Shown: positions 42,165-52,315, counted from the first letter of the stretch. The stretch: DNA of 64,000 bases from an uncultured Bacteroidales bacterium (GCA_902779085.1 CACYZY010000002.1:62001-126000); one strand, 5' to 3'. Numbers and translations are program-made. Notes: generated by a model from the sequence alone, not told the origin.

Positions 42165-43046
42165 ATGAAATACAAGTTTGTTGCGACAATTGGTTTCTTC
42201 GATGGAGTACATCTTGGCCATCAACATTTGCTGAAACAAGTGACAGAGATAGCTCATGCACGCAGTCTGAGTTCTATGGTAGTTACTTTTTCCCAGCAAC
42301 CTCGTCATGTGGTAAGCCATGAACCAAACAACTTTTTTTTGCTGACCACCACTACAGAAAAGCTTAATTTACTTAAGGTAGCAGGTATAGACCATTGTGT
42401 GGTGATGGAATTCACTCCTGAACTAGCGTCACTCACTGCCTATCAATTCATGGAATTACTACATAGCAAATATCATGTGGCTGCTTTAGTAATCGGCTAT
42501 GACCACCGCTTTGGGCACAACCGTTCAGAAGGTTTCGATGACTATGTACGCTATGGCTTTGAGTTGGGGATTGAAGTTATTCAAGCCACAGAGTTACCAT
42601 CAGTCAGTTCTTCTAGAATCAGAGAATTATTGCTCAATGGCGACTTGGAAACAGCCAACCAAATCTTAGGTTATCATTATATGCTTGAAGGTAAGGTTGT
42701 AAGTGGTTTCCATGTAGGTCATACGATGGGGTTCCCCACAGCCAACCTGCAGGTACTTCCAGAGAAGTTGATACCTGCTAACGGTGTATATGCTGTATTG
42801 GTAGAACTCGATAATGAGCAGTACCAAGGTATGCTCAATATCGGCACCCGCCCCACATTAACAAATAGCGATGAACGTAGCATTGAAGTACATATATTCG
42901 ACTTCCATGATACTATATACAATAAAGAATTGCGAGTTTCTCTGGTAAAACGTACCCGAGGTGAAGTAAGGTTTGCTTCTAAAGAGCAGTTAGTGTTACA
43001 ATTGCAGCAAGATGCCGCAGAAATCAAAGATATTCTGAAATCATGA
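42165..43046 (+). CDS. ribF: Bifunctional riboflavin kinase / FMN adenylyltransferase
   Basis: 293 residues from the ATG at 42165 (MKYKFVATIGFFDG), one base after the ATPase stop. The N-terminal adenylyltransferase domain has GFFDGVHLGHQHLL and SSSRIRELLLNG; the C-terminal kinase domain has GHTMGFPTANL, then GMLNIGTRPT, and IEVHIFDF. It turns riboflavin into FMN and FAD. It overlaps the CPBP protease gene by four bases. Confidence 0.95.
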   Translation: MKYKFVATIGFFDGVHLGHQHLLKQVTEIAHARSLSSMVVTFSQQPRHVVSHEPNNFFLLTTTTEKLNLLKVAGIDHCVVMEFTPELASLTAYQFMELLHSKYHVAALVIGYDHRFGHNRSEGFDDYVRYGFELGIEVIQATELPSVSSSRIRELLLNGDLETANQILGYHYMLEGKVVSGFHVGHTMGFPTANLQVLPEKLIPANGVYAVLVELDNEQYQGMLNIGTRPTLTNSDERSIEVHIFDFHDTIYNKELRVSLVKRTRGEVRFASKEQLVLQLQQDAAEIKDILKS

Positions 43047-43777
43047 AGAAATCTATCTTATTAGTATTATTGTATTTGCTGATACAAACTCTTGCAGAAG
43101 GTATCTTTGCTCTGCTAATCAGTCAATGGTGGGAAGGAAACATGGAGACAGCAATGGTAGTGGCTTTGTTAGCTGCCGACATTATCATGGCTGGCATCCT
43201 CATCCAAAAAGGATATGTATCTGACAGTAGGTTGACACATCCCACTACAGTATCTTTCATAGGATGGACGCTTGTGGCAGGTATCTCGGCCATCTTTATC
43301 TCTGATTTCATCGCTTCTATAACAGATTTCTTGCCCAACTGGTTAGAAAGCACATTTTCAAATATAGAAGGTTCTTGGTTAGGTATCCTAGCCATAGCCA
43401 TCATTGGGCCTATTTTAGAAGAAATGTTATTTCGCGGTGCTGTCACTTCTGAATTACTGAAGAGTTATAACCCTCAAAAGGCTATCCTCTTTTCGGCTCT
43501 TATCTTCGGCATTTTTCACATCAATCCTGCCCAGGTACTGAATGCTTTTTTACTAGGTTTGCTATTGGCGTGGTTGTTCTATAAAACACATAGCCTAATA
43601 CCAGGCATCCTTATTCACATCCTCAACAATAGTTTATCTATTTATTTTACACGAACCTATCCTGAAGCTGATACGTTGGCAGATATTATGGGATCTGCCC
43701 CCTATTACATTTGTCTTGCTTTGGCCGTATTACTTGTGGTTGCTTCAATTTGGCAACTAGATAAAAAGAAGGGATAA
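43043..43777 (+). CDS. CPBP-family intramembrane protease
   Basis: 244 residues, about seven membrane segments. The metal-binding motifs are EEMLFRG (from IGPILEEMLFRGAV), then FGIFHINPAQVLNAF, then HILNNS. This is the ABI/CPBP group related to Rce1, whose bacterial members are mostly uncharacterised; some give bacteriocin self-immunity. Overlaps ribF by ATGA. Confidence 0.9.
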   Translation: MKKSILLVLLYLLIQTLAEGIFALLISQWWEGNMETAMVVALLAADIIMAGILIQKGYVSDSRLTHPTTVSFIGWTLVAGISAIFISDFIASITDFLPNWLESTFSNIEGSWLGILAIAIIGPILEEMLFRGAVTSELLKSYNPQKAILFSALIFGIFHINPAQVLNAFLLGLLLAWLFYKTHSLIPGILIHILNNSLSIYFTRTYPEADTLADIMGSAPYYICLALAVLLVVASIWQLDKKKG

Positions 43778-43792
43778 CTTTCGTTACCCCTT
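43769..43792. terminator. Hairpin between convergent genes
   Basis: AAGGGATAAC and GTTACCCCTT pair at nine of ten positions around TTTC. No long T run, so termination is only probable. Confidence 0.45.
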
Positions 43793-43801
43793 CTCTAATG
43801 T

Positions 43802-46800
43802 TTATCTCAAGCTCTTTCTGCTCTTTCCTATCTTCGCTTTGTCATTTGTTACATTGAAGCCAGTGATTTCAAGTGTTGGCTTTTCGCCTTGTGTATCTGC
43901 ATGACTCAAAGTTATGTGAATCTGCTTGCTCTCACCTGGCATCAGACTGAAATAATTCTCATTATACATCACTGGTGCCATCATACAAGCTGTCTTGTCA
44001 CCTTTCACTGCCAAGCGAATCATTAGGGCTGGTGTGTCGCTCTCGTTCTTCATTTCACCTTCCAATACCCACTCGTCACCTTCACGTACAATCTTGATGT
44101 CGTTTATCAAATGGATATAAGGAAGTTCGAGCAACGACTGATAGTTGCCAGCCTCCTTGCCTCTGACATAGAAGTTTTCAGACAACAACTTGTCTCCTTG
44201 CTTCAGGGCCAACTTAATGAAATAAGTACTGCTCAGTTCAGCAGGTTCTTCCAAAAGGAACAAAGCCACCGTCTCATCGTTCTTTACATCAAAAGATGCC
44301 TGTTTCTCCCAAACCACCTTACCGTCTTGACCAATCAACTGGGCCGTACCAGTCACTCCTGCAAAGTCGCCTGCATAATAGTTCACTACCTCAATATCAT
44401 CACGCACCGGGTTCCACTGTATATGAATAGGCTCGCAAGCTTTCTTGGCACCAAAGTAACCACCAGTTGGATTCAAATAATAGTCATAGGTCTGCCAAAC
44501 CATTGACGGCCAAGCAGGATGACTCATCCACAACAGCAATCCACGACGATGTTCACTACGACCTTCAAACATAGCACGATAACCATTATAGTTCACCCAC
44601 TGTGCCCACTCGGCAAATTCCTCTGCATTTTTTGGCTGGCCAAACATCTTGGCAATCATCTGATTAAAGGTCTCTGTCTGTTGGGCAGAAGGACCATTGC
44701 CTCCTAAAGCATAGTCATGTAAGCCATACATAGCATTAGGTGTAGCTAAGGTGCTTACTGGTTCCAGATGATCTTCGCCAAAAGCCATCTTCATGCTCTC
44801 AATGGTCATCACGTTAGGCATACCACGCTCACTATGGAAACGGTCGTGTCCATAATGACGGAAATACTCAATAGGCTCCAAAGCATTATAAGAACCTTCA
44901 CCACTTACCACACCAGCAGCTGAATGAGAGATATAACGCATTCCTGGATGAAGTTCTGCCACCAAGTCACGCAACTGGTTGTCTAACGATGCAGGAGGAT
45001 TACCCTCATTTCTACCAACATAGATACCCAGAGCAGCATGGTTACGAATCCTGTTCACATAATCACGCGCATTGGCCATGAACATATCCTCGTAGTAAGG
45101 GTCAGGCCCGTCTGCCGGATTTGCCAGCCAGAAATCCTGCCAAATCAGCACACCATATTTATCACATGCCTCATAGAACTCCTCATCTCCTATCATACCC
45201 ACCCAGTCACGAATCATGGTAAAATGCATATCAGCATGGTACTTTACAGCTGCGTCATACTCACGGCCACGATAGTTGAGGTTCGACTCTGCCATACCCC
45301 AGTTGCCACCAAAGCCTACAGCGCGCTTGCCGTTGATATAGACAGTCAGACGAATTGGGTTCTTAAACTGCTCTTTACCTCTCAGTACACCGCCAGCCTG
45401 CACGTATGGCTCATCCACGAAAGTCAGTTCACGAACACCCGTTTTGAATGCCTTGACATCACTCTCGCGATTATCGACCGTAAATGTAAACTTGCTATTA
45501 TAGAGGTTTTGCTCGCCATAACCTACAGGCCACCAAAGTTTTGGATTATCCAGTCTTGTAGAAGGCAACTTCACCAGTTTACTCTCACCTGGTGCCAGTT
45601 CCACTTCCATCTGCTCAGCCACACCTTCACCGTCTTTGTCCATATTGAAACTCAGCACACCCTTCACGGCTTTGTCGCTATGGTTCTTCAGCGTAGCCTC
45701 AGCCAAGATATCTGCACAGTCGGTGTCTGGTAATGGCAGGTCTGTCTGCACAAATGGATTTTCTATGGTCACTGAACCAGCATAAGTGAGATATACATCA
45801 TTCCAAATACCTATGTTACGGCCTCGGATAGTAGGAATCCAGTCCCAACCAATAGAAGCGTGGAAAGTAGGATTGTCTGCTCCCAACACACCACCGTTAG
45901 AGTCTGGTGACCAAGCCGTCTGTTCCTTTATCACACCTGGATGGGCATTCTTGATAATCTTGACTGCCAGCACATTCTCGCCCTGCTTCACCACATTCGT
46001 TACATCAAATTTGCCACGAATGAAAGCACCGTCGATATTGCCAACCTGCTTGCCATTCAAGAAGATAACGGCCTTCCAGTTGATGCCGTTGAAGTCGAGG
46101 AACATCCTCTCACCCAAAGCATCCACATCAAACGTATGACGATACCAGAAGTCAGAATAGAAGTACGACTCAGAGATTTGCAACTGGTTATCTGCAAAAT
46201 TTGGATCAGGCACAGCACCTACATTCACATAGCTCGATAATACGGTACCAGGTACAGTAGCAGGAATCCAGGCCTCATCGTCGAAGCCAGGTTGTGCAAT
46301 CGCCTCACCTGCTGCCTTTACTTCCGATGCCCTTTGCAACTTCCAGTTGCCTCCATCCAAAGAAAGTTTTCCATTCAGCACCTTACCATTATCAGCGTTC
46401 ATATCTATCCATGCTGCCTCAGCTACTTGGTTTTGAGCCGTCAAACCACCTTTGCCCATCACTTCCATCTCACTCAGCACATAAGGCTTGCCACCAGCAG
46501 CTTCTGTCAAATTCAGACGCACATAACGGCTCTTCACAGTCTTGTTCAAGGCAATTTCATCATTCAAACCTTCACCACCAGGCAGCTCAGCCACCTGCTT
46601 CCAAGTCTTGGCGTCGTCAGAAGCCTCAACTATACCCTTTACTGCCTTGTTGATCCAATGCAGGTTGATTTTGTCATATTGAGCCTGTGCCCCCAAGTCC
46701 ACCATCAGCCATTCATTGCCTGCCGAAGCACTCATCCAAGCACTATTGAAGCGGAAAGATGGAAGTGCAGATACAGGTTCACCAGCTTTGGCGAAATCCC

Positions 46801-47608
46801 AAGAAGTGAATGTCCAGTTTTGTGCACTCGGCATATTCATTTCCACCTTGAAGTGGCTATATCCCTTTGCTGCAGGAAGTTTCACCACATAATTGAAAGT
46901 ACGAGTCATCATCGGATTGGCGCCAGCAGGGGCACCAGCCTCTACTACTGGCGGGTTCTTCACAGCCCCATGCTCATAAAGGAACCTCACGGGCGACTCA
47001 CCAGTAGCCACCTTTCGAGGAGGATAACCAGCTCGGGCGCCACCTTCTACACCAAAATAGTTACTACCCTTTTGTGCATCCAGTTCATCCCATTGGTTAC
47101 CATCCACTGAAGCCAGCATCTTCACCTCATAGCCTCGTGCTTTTCTGGTGTCGAGCACTACCCTGCCTCGTAGTTCAATCTGGTCGATATCCAACTGCAT
47201 ATCAGCCATATCATACTGCAAGAAGATATTGTCACCATTGACAACGTATGTCGTCACATCGTTTGAGTCGAGGATGACCTCCTTCTTGTTGCGAGGCACT
47301 TCACCCTCTTGTGTAAACAACTGAGTGGTAGGTGGCATCTTGTCAATCAAGATACCATCGGTAGCCAACTGAGCCGTCAAGTTATAGTCGATGCTTGACG
47401 AAGCATAAGCCGCCTTCAGTTTAGCTACATTGCGATACGTATTATCTTTCACCAGTTGTGGCGCAAACCACTCTTCAGGATTACCTGGATAGTTGCCAGG
47501 TTTTCGGTTCATCCCTTCTTGCGATGGCTGTTGTCCACCGCTACATCCTGTCATTAAAGCCACACAAGCTGTCATTGCCATCAGCTTGCCAATTGATAAG
47601 TGCTTCAT
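43802..47608 (-). CDS. GH2-family glycoside hydrolase lipoprotein with discoidin-like domains
   Basis: 1268 residues. The lipobox LMTGC ends the signal peptide, so the protein is lipid-anchored and possibly on the cell surface. Residues ~30-400 contain F5/8-type (discoidin) folds (SFRFNSAWMSASAGNEWLMVDLG). The GH2 part follows: a jelly-roll domain (FWYRHTFDVDA, FLDFNGINWKAVIFLNGKQVG), an Ig-like domain, and the TIM barrel with RDWVGMIGDEEFYEACDKYG and the acid/base region VGRNEGNPP. The layout is closest to exo-beta-glucosaminidase or beta-mannosidase type GH2 enzymes. The exact sugar cannot be fixed. It lies alone, without susC/susD genes, 32 bases after xpt. Confidence 0.85.
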   Translation of the reverse strand: MKHLSIGKLMAMTACVALMTGCSGGQQPSQEGMNRKPGNYPGNPEEWFAPQLVKDNTYRNVAKLKAAYASSSIDYNLTAQLATDGILIDKMPPTTQLFTQEGEVPRNKKEVILDSNDVTTYVVNGDNIFLQYDMADMQLDIDQIELRGRVVLDTRKARGYEVKMLASVDGNQWDELDAQKGSNYFGVEGGARAGYPPRKVATGESPVRFLYEHGAVKNPPVVEAGAPAGANPMMTRTFNYVVKLPAAKGYSHFKVEMNMPSAQNWTFTSWDFAKAGEPVSALPSFRFNSAWMSASAGNEWLMVDLGAQAQYDKINLHWINKAVKGIVEASDDAKTWKQVAELPGGEGLNDEIALNKTVKSRYVRLNLTEAAGGKPYVLSEMEVMGKGGLTAQNQVAEAAWIDMNADNGKVLNGKLSLDGGNWKLQRASEVKAAGEAIAQPGFDDEAWIPATVPGTVLSSYVNVGAVPDPNFADNQLQISESYFYSDFWYRHTFDVDALGERMFLDFNGINWKAVIFLNGKQVGNIDGAFIRGKFDVTNVVKQGENVLAVKIIKNAHPGVIKEQTAWSPDSNGGVLGADNPTFHASIGWDWIPTIRGRNIGIWNDVYLTYAGSVTIENPFVQTDLPLPDTDCADILAEATLKNHSDKAVKGVLSFNMDKDGEGVAEQMEVELAPGESKLVKLPSTRLDNPKLWWPVGYGEQNLYNSKFTFTVDNRESDVKAFKTGVRELTFVDEPYVQAGGVLRGKEQFKNPIRLTVYINGKRAVGFGGNWGMAESNLNYRGREYDAAVKYHADMHFTMIRDWVGMIGDEEFYEACDKYGVLIWQDFWLANPADGPDPYYEDMFMANARDYVNRIRNHAALGIYVGRNEGNPPASLDNQLRDLVAELHPGMRYISHSAAGVVSGEGSYNALEPIEYFRHYGHDRFHSERGMPNVMTIESMKMAFGEDHLEPVSTLATPNAMYGLHDYALGGNGPSAQQTETFNQMIAKMFGQPKNAEEFAEWAQWVNYNGYRAMFEGRSEHRRGLLLWMSHPAWPSMVWQTYDYYLNPTGGYFGAKKACEPIHIQWNPVRDDIEVVNYYAGDFAGVTGTAQLIGQDGKVVWEKQASFDVKNDETVALFLLEEPAELSSTYFIKLALKQGDKLLSENFYVRGKEAGNYQSLLELPYIHLINDIKIVREGDEWVLEGEMKNESDTPALMIRLAVKGDKTACMMAPVMYNENYFSLMPGESKQIHITLSHADTQGEKPTLEITGFNVTNDKAKIGKSRKSLR

Positions 47609-47640
47609 ATATTTTTGTTTATTAATTATTTCTCTCTAGT

Positions 47641-48213
47641 TTACTCCCTCACCTGAATGCGGTTACCTTCTAAGGAATCGATGATGGCAAGTGATTCGAT
47701 GCAGTAAACGCCGTTTTCGGTCAACAGTTCACGACCATGCTGGAATGCCTTTTCTATGATAAAGCCCATGCCTTCGATGGTAGCACCAGCTTGTTGGCAC
47801 AAATCGATAATGCCCAATCCCGTATTGCCATAAGCCAGAAAATCGTCAATGAAAAGGATATGGTCTTTGGGGGTAAGGTACTCCTTGCTGATTACCATAG
47901 TATAGTCACGCTGCTTTGTAAACGACCTAACCTCAGCCACATACATCTCTTTAGCAGTCTTTGGTTTCTTTTTCTTGGCATACACAACTGGCAACTCCAA
48001 CAAATAGCCCAATAAGACAGATGGAGCGATGCCCGATGCCTCCACCGTAAGTATCTTGTTGATAGGCAAGTCGGCAAAGCGACGGATAAACTCAACGGCT
48101 ACTTGCTTCATCAGATTAGGATCCATCTGGTGGTTGATGAAGCTATCCACTTTCAGTATGCCGCCCTCTAAACAGCGACCATCTTGCAGAATTCTTTCAC
48201 GCAAAACTTTCAT
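47641..48213 (-). CDS. xpt: Xanthine phosphoribosyltransferase
   Basis: 190 residues. [25 protein letters not shown], then [11 protein letters not shown], then the PRPP loop [18 protein letters not shown], match the Xpt family of Gram-positive and Bacteroidetes genomes. It salvages xanthine to XMP in the cytoplasm. No purine riboswitch was seen in the leader; a TATCTTTA box lies at 48252-48259. Confidence 0.94.
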   Translation of the reverse strand: MKVLRERILQDGRCLEGGILKVDSFINHQMDPNLMKQVAVEFIRRFADLPINKILTVEASGIAPSVLLGYLLELPVVYAKKKKPKTAKEMYVAEVRSFTKQRDYTMVISKEYLTPKDHILFIDDFLAYGNTGLGIIDLCQQAGATIEGMGFIIEKAFQHGRELLTENGVYCIESLAIIDSLEGNRIQVRE

Positions 48214-48251
48214 GGTTACACTTTTACTCTATAAATATTAAGTTAACGCCG

Positions 48252-48259
48252 TAAAGATA
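48252..48259 (-). promoter_or_regulatory. -7-like box of xpt
   Basis: The - strand reads TATCTTTA, about 38 bases before the ATG. Confidence 0.4.
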
Positions 48260-48410
48260 ATAAAATGAAAAGAAAAAACATACATTCAACATGGGAAAAG
48301 TCTATTTGATTATTTCAAGTACCTTGCATATTTACATAAAAAAATAACCCTGCTTACAAGAATCTATTGATGAAGGGCCAATCAGATTATAACTCTAAAA
48401 AGATAGCACT

Positions 48411-48580
48411 ATCTGCTATCATCAGCCCTAATATTTCCTAAAGGGTGACGCTAATGCTTCCTAAGGGTCGTTGCAAGGCTTTCTATGGGCGAAGGGAAAG
48501 CCTCCCAAGAGTCATCGCAATATCTCCTTTACCCCCATAACAGATATTGCGACGGGTGATAGCAGATATTATGACGACCC
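48411..48580. repeat. Structured non-coding region with nested inverted repeats
   Basis: In the 471-base gap between xpt and the EnvC-like gene. ATCTGCTATCA at 48411 pairs with TGATAGCAGAT at 48557; inside it AGGCTTTC/GAAAGCCT (48476 and 48496) and TCGCAATATCT/AGATATTGCGA (48515 and 48542) form two further stems. In the same stretch TTCCTAARGGGT-like blocks recur at 48435, 48458 and 48481, exactly 23 bases apart, with a fourth weaker copy. No reading frame is supported. It may be an RNA or an intergenic repeat family. Confidence 0.6.
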
Positions 48581-48684
48581 ATAGTAATCAATGCAATCCA
48601 ACAGAGCAAGGTATGAAGTCAATTAAAGAGGACTTCTATTAGAGAATGACACGCTGCTATACCTAATATGGGAAATAACACATT

Positions 48685-50028
48685 TTATTTATTCAACCAC
48701 GCCTCTGGGTTGAGCTTGTCCTTCTCCTTGCGAAGCTGGAAATGTAAGACTGTACGGTTATTGTCGGAGGAATCGCTATAGACGGTGCCAAGTACTTGTT
48801 TGGTTCTTACATCGTCGCCTTGCTTGACATCGCTCTTGGCAAGGTTACAATAAACGGAAATGTAAGACCCATGACGCACTAAGACATTGAAGAGACCATT
48901 GAGTTGGAAAACAGCAGCTACCTTCCCATTGAAAATGGCGCGAGCCTGTGCTCCGGGTTTGCCCTGTATGTCGATACCTTTATTGTCAAGGGTAACGTTA
49001 CGAAGACCTGCTACATTGTATTGGCCATAATGACTTACGATGATGTAAGAACTGGTGATAGGCATGGGCAATTTGCCTCGATTGGCTGCGAAGTCGCTGG
49101 ACAATTCACGATCGGCTTTGCTCATACTATAGACCTCAGATTTGGCAGTTGTGGCTGGTTTAGCAACTGGGGTAGCTGGCTTCACTGAAGCAGGAGCGCT
49201 AGCGGTCTTGCTATCAACTGCTTTGGCTTTTGCCTCAGCCTCAGCTTTTTTCCTCGCCTCAGCTTCCTTGCGGGCTTCTTCCTCTGCTCGCTTACGAGCA
49301 TTCTCTATTTCGATAGCTATCAGCTTGTCAATCTGGTTATTCAACTGATTGGCCTCACGTTTCTTCTTGCTGATTTCGTCTTGCAGACCTTTCTGCCTGC
49401 TACGCAGGTCTTTGATGACTTGCTGTGCTTGCTGCTCCTGCACCTCGAGTTTACGTTTCTCTTGAGCTCTCTCTGCCAGCAAATGTATCTTCTCGGTACG
49501 TACACTGTCAAGCTCCGCCTGCTTTAAGGAGATCTGCTCTTGCTTGCGGATAATCTCATTTCCCTGCAAACGCTGGTAGGTAGCATATTCTCGCACATAG
49601 CGTAATCGATTGTAGGTTTGAGAAAGACTTTCAGCACTGAAGATGAACATGAGCTTCTCCTGGATGCTATGGTTCTTGTAAAGATATTTAAGAGATGCTT
49701 CGTATCGTCGTTTCTTCTCTTCCAGGCCGATATTCAGGGTGTCTAATTGACGGTCGATATAAACCAGTTCGCTATCGACTGCTATCAAATCAGCATTAAT
49801 ATTGTCAATATAACGTCGTCGCTCCGCAATCTGTCCTGTTAGGGCATTCAAGCCATTAAGCTGGCTTCCTACATTCTTGTTCGTGGTCTTCAGCAACTCC
49901 TCCGTTTCTGCTATCTGCTTTTGCAAGTCAGAGCGTTTAAGTTCCAACTCCTTGATACGCTTGTTGGATTGTGCCATCATAATCACAGGCACACAAATGA
50001 GCAGTAATATAAGGAGAGTTCGTTTCAT
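48685..50028 (-). CDS. EnvC-like murein hydrolase activator
   Basis: 447 residues: signal peptide (MKRTLLILLLICVPVIMMAQ), a long coiled coil (~22-250, with an AEARKKAEAEAKAKA stretch), a proline/alanine-rich linker, then a LytM/M23 domain (~320-447). The zinc ligands are not all kept: NKGIDI has Asn where His is usual, and YCNL replaces YxHL, while LHFQL stays. EnvC and relatives have a dead LytM domain and activate amidases at the septum, usually under control of FtsEX; ftsX lies at 24382. Last gene of the dut operon; overlaps DUF4292 by four bases. Confidence 0.87.
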   Translation of the reverse strand: MKRTLLILLLICVPVIMMAQSNKRIKELELKRSDLQKQIAETEELLKTTNKNVGSQLNGLNALTGQIAERRRYIDNINADLIAVDSELVYIDRQLDTLNIGLEEKKRRYEASLKYLYKNHSIQEKLMFIFSAESLSQTYNRLRYVREYATYQRLQGNEIIRKQEQISLKQAELDSVRTEKIHLLAERAQEKRKLEVQEQQAQQVIKDLRSRQKGLQDEISKKKREANQLNNQIDKLIAIEIENARKRAEEEARKEAEARKKAEAEAKAKAVDSKTASAPASVKPATPVAKPATTAKSEVYSMSKADRELSSDFAANRGKLPMPITSSYIIVSHYGQYNVAGLRNVTLDNKGIDIQGKPGAQARAIFNGKVAAVFQLNGLFNVLVRHGSYISVYCNLAKSDVKQGDDVRTKQVLGTVYSDSSDNNRTVLHFQLRKEKDKLNPEAWLNK

Positions 50029-50606
50029 AGACTCATGAGCAATTGTAATAATTCTTCAAAAGTGACCTGACGATAGCGAGAGCTAACAGTAGTAGGTTCG
50101 ATAGAGAAAGGCGCGTCGGAAAAATCGTACAACTCTATTCGCGCCTTGGCCAATTGCTTGATGCCTATCTCTTCGCCCGAAAGCGTGGTTTTGCCCCCAG
50201 GTTTAGCAGCATCCTTAATCAGTTGCTCCAAACGTTGATAGCTATCTGCAGGTAAATAATCTCGCAAATCATATTGGGTACCCTTAACAAACCTGCGGTT
50301 CATCCTATCTACCATCAACAAATAGATGGGAGTAGCTTCGATTCGTGCCACCTCGCTCCTGAACAAAGGCATCAGCAATGACATCTGCACCAACTCACCT
50401 TCTTTCATCTTCATGGTACCATTGACGGTAAAAACAGCATCGCCATGAGGGATGGTCAGTTCTAACTTAGAGGAGAGGTATTGCTGAACAAACTCGGGCT
50501 CTTTAACGATAGTCTTAGAGCTTTTGCAACCAACCAACAACAATACCGTCAACAGTAGTGTTAGCGGAAAATGAATAATGGATAGTGGATTATTAATTCT
50601 CTTCAT
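50025..50606 (-). CDS. DUF4292 family lipoprotein
   Basis: 193 residues. The signal peptide ends in LLVGC, a lipobox. The rest is mostly beta strands (DAVFTVNGTMKMKEGELVQMSL, then ARIEATPIYLLMVDR), similar in outline to LolA/LolB-like folds, and matches DUF4292 of Bacteroidetes. It is regularly placed between a TPR protein and an EnvC-like protein, as here, with four-base overlaps on both sides. A role in lipoprotein or envelope transport is plausible but unproven. Confidence 0.85.
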   Translation of the reverse strand: MKRINNPLSIIHFPLTLLLTVLLLVGCKSSKTIVKEPEFVQQYLSSKLELTIPHGDAVFTVNGTMKMKEGELVQMSLLMPLFRSEVARIEATPIYLLMVDRMNRRFVKGTQYDLRDYLPADSYQRLEQLIKDAAKPGGKTTLSGEEIGIKQLAKARIELYDFSDAPFSIEPTTVSSRYRQVTFEELLQLLMSL

Positions 50607-52315
50607 CTCACGTACTTCTTCTGTTTAATTTTCTGGTCGATGGAGTTTGACTTACTGCCATTGTCTTTGGCTTTCTGCCAAAACTCCACCGCTTTGGTAG
50701 TATCTCCTGTATGGAAATAGATATCACCACAATGCTCCAACACCTCAGCACTCAGACTATCGTCGTTCTGTAAGGCTTGATCAATGTATATCTTTGCCTG
50801 CTCATAGTTGGCTTTCTCAAACAAAATCCAAGCATACGTATCAAGATAAGTAGCATTATTCGGCTCAGCTTTCACTGTCTTATAGCTCATCTCCTCTGCC
50901 CTATCCAAGTCGCGTCTTTCCAAAGAAAGATAATAGGCATAATTGTTGAGGGCCATAATGTTATTGGAGTTATACTCTAAGGCCTTTTCGTATGCCTCAT
51001 AAGTCTCGGGCATCATTTTCTTGGTGTGGTAGGCATCACCCAAAATAGCGTAAAAATCACTTACTACATTGGATTCACTATCCTCAGTAACATGCTGCAA
51101 CGCTCTTTGACACACACTGACAACACTGTCGGTACGTTGTGTCTGATTATAGCCAACGGCCAAATAATAGTAAAACTCCAGCATGTCTGGATTAGCCTCT
51201 GTACCTGTTTGACAGAGATCAATTACCCAATCATAGTCTTGCTTGTTTACAGCCTCACCCAACAACGTCATGCGAGCAACGGTATTAGTAGGCTCTATCT
51301 GCAATACCTGGTTCAGAACGGGAACAGCCTTGTCTTTCATATTCTTGGAATACAGATATTGTGCATATAACAAAGGCAGTTGGGCCTCATCAGGTTCTTG
51401 CTCCATGATGCGATCAAAAAGGTTGATGACGATGGTACTGTCTTTATGGCTGCTTTCATTACGGATAATCAACCTGCGCATTACATCTGCTTTTGTGTCG
51501 GAATCTACCTTGCGATTCAGCAAAACAGAATTAAGCTGCTGGTCATATTTCTCCGTTTGGCCAGTTTGTTCATAATAAGCGGCTAATGAATACATGGCCA
51601 TTGCATTGTCGGGCTCTGCTTTAAGTATTTGCTGATAGATATCATAAGCTTGCTGATACTTTTCTTTTTGCAGGTAGGCATCGCCCAGAATCACTTGATA
51701 ACGATAATCAGTAGGGAACTCATCGGCTAAGCTCTTCAATTCAGCCATCGCCTTATTGTCCTCTCCTTGTTGGTCATAGATAGCAAATTTCTGCATGGAA
51801 ATCTGCTCGTTCTTGCCAAAGCGGACTTCTAACTTATCTAATAGCTCGATAGACTTGTCAAAATTGGCTTGACGACTATAGACTTGCAGCAAACTATAGG
51901 TCACATCTATTTTGCTAGGGAAACGCTTGGCCATTTCTTCCAAAAGTTCAGCAGCTTCATCCAACTTGTTTTGTTGCACATAGAGATTGGCAAGTCCTTG
52001 TGCATACCAATAGTTATCAGGGGCATATTTAACAGCCTCTGCCATAGTGGCCGTACCTCTTTCGTTTTGTTTAAGGACAATGTAGTATTGCGCCAATTCG
52101 TAGAGGGCAGAAGGAGAATGTGGCCGAATAGCCAGGCAATGCTGCAACATATCATATGAAGCGTCATACTTCTTTTGTATGCGCAGACGGGTGGCTTCGT
52201 GGAAGTAGTAATCGTATTTCCTGTCTAATTCCTCATTGTTTTGGGCTTGTGCCAACAAAGGCATCACAATGCCTAAACAAAATATTAATATAGAAAACTT
52301 TATCTTCAATATCAT
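50603..52315 (-). CDS. TPR-repeat protein, exported
   Basis: 570 residues with a signal peptide (ILIFCLGIVMPLLAQAQ) and at least ten tetratricopeptide repeats across the whole mature part (for example DEAAELLEEMAKRFPSKIDV, KYQQAYDIYQQILKAEPDNA). TPR arrays bind partner proteins. No enzyme domain is present. It starts directly after the dut stop codon and overlaps DUF4292 by four bases, so it belongs to the envelope-related part of the operon. Confidence 0.88.
   Translation of the reverse strand: MILKIKFSILIFCLGIVMPLLAQAQNNEELDRKYDYYFHEATRLRIQKKYDASYDMLQHCLAIRPHSPSALYELAQYYIVLKQNERGTATMAEAVKYAPDNYWYAQGLANLYVQQNKLDEAAELLEEMAKRFPSKIDVTYSLLQVYSRQANFDKSIELLDKLEVRFGKNEQISMQKFAIYDQQGEDNKAMAELKSLADEFPTDYRYQVILGDAYLQKEKYQQAYDIYQQILKAEPDNAMAMYSLAAYYEQTGQTEKYDQQLNSVLLNRKVDSDTKADVMRRLIIRNESSHKDSTIVINLFDRIMEQEPDEAQLPLLYAQYLYSKNMKDKAVPVLNQVLQIEPTNTVARMTLLGEAVNKQDYDWVIDLCQTGTEANPDMLEFYYYLAVGYNQTQRTDSVVSVCQRALQHVTEDSESNVVSDFYAILGDAYHTKKMMPETYEAYEKALEYNSNNIMALNNYAYYLSLERRDLDRAEEMSYKTVKAEPNNATYLDTYAWILFEKANYEQAKIYIDQALQNDDSLSAEVLEHCGDIYFHTGDTTKAVEFWQKAKDNGSKSNSIDQKIKQKKYVR

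Noticed and set aside
46292..47110. A 272-codon open frame on the + strand.
   Set aside because: It lies wholly antisense to the GH2 gene, whose protein is continuous and well supported. The antisense peptide has no family features.
48214..48684. Purine (xanthine) riboswitch upstream of xpt.
   Set aside because: The stretch just upstream of xpt is A/T-rich and lacks the conserved loops of the purine riboswitch. The structured part lies further away and shows a different pattern.
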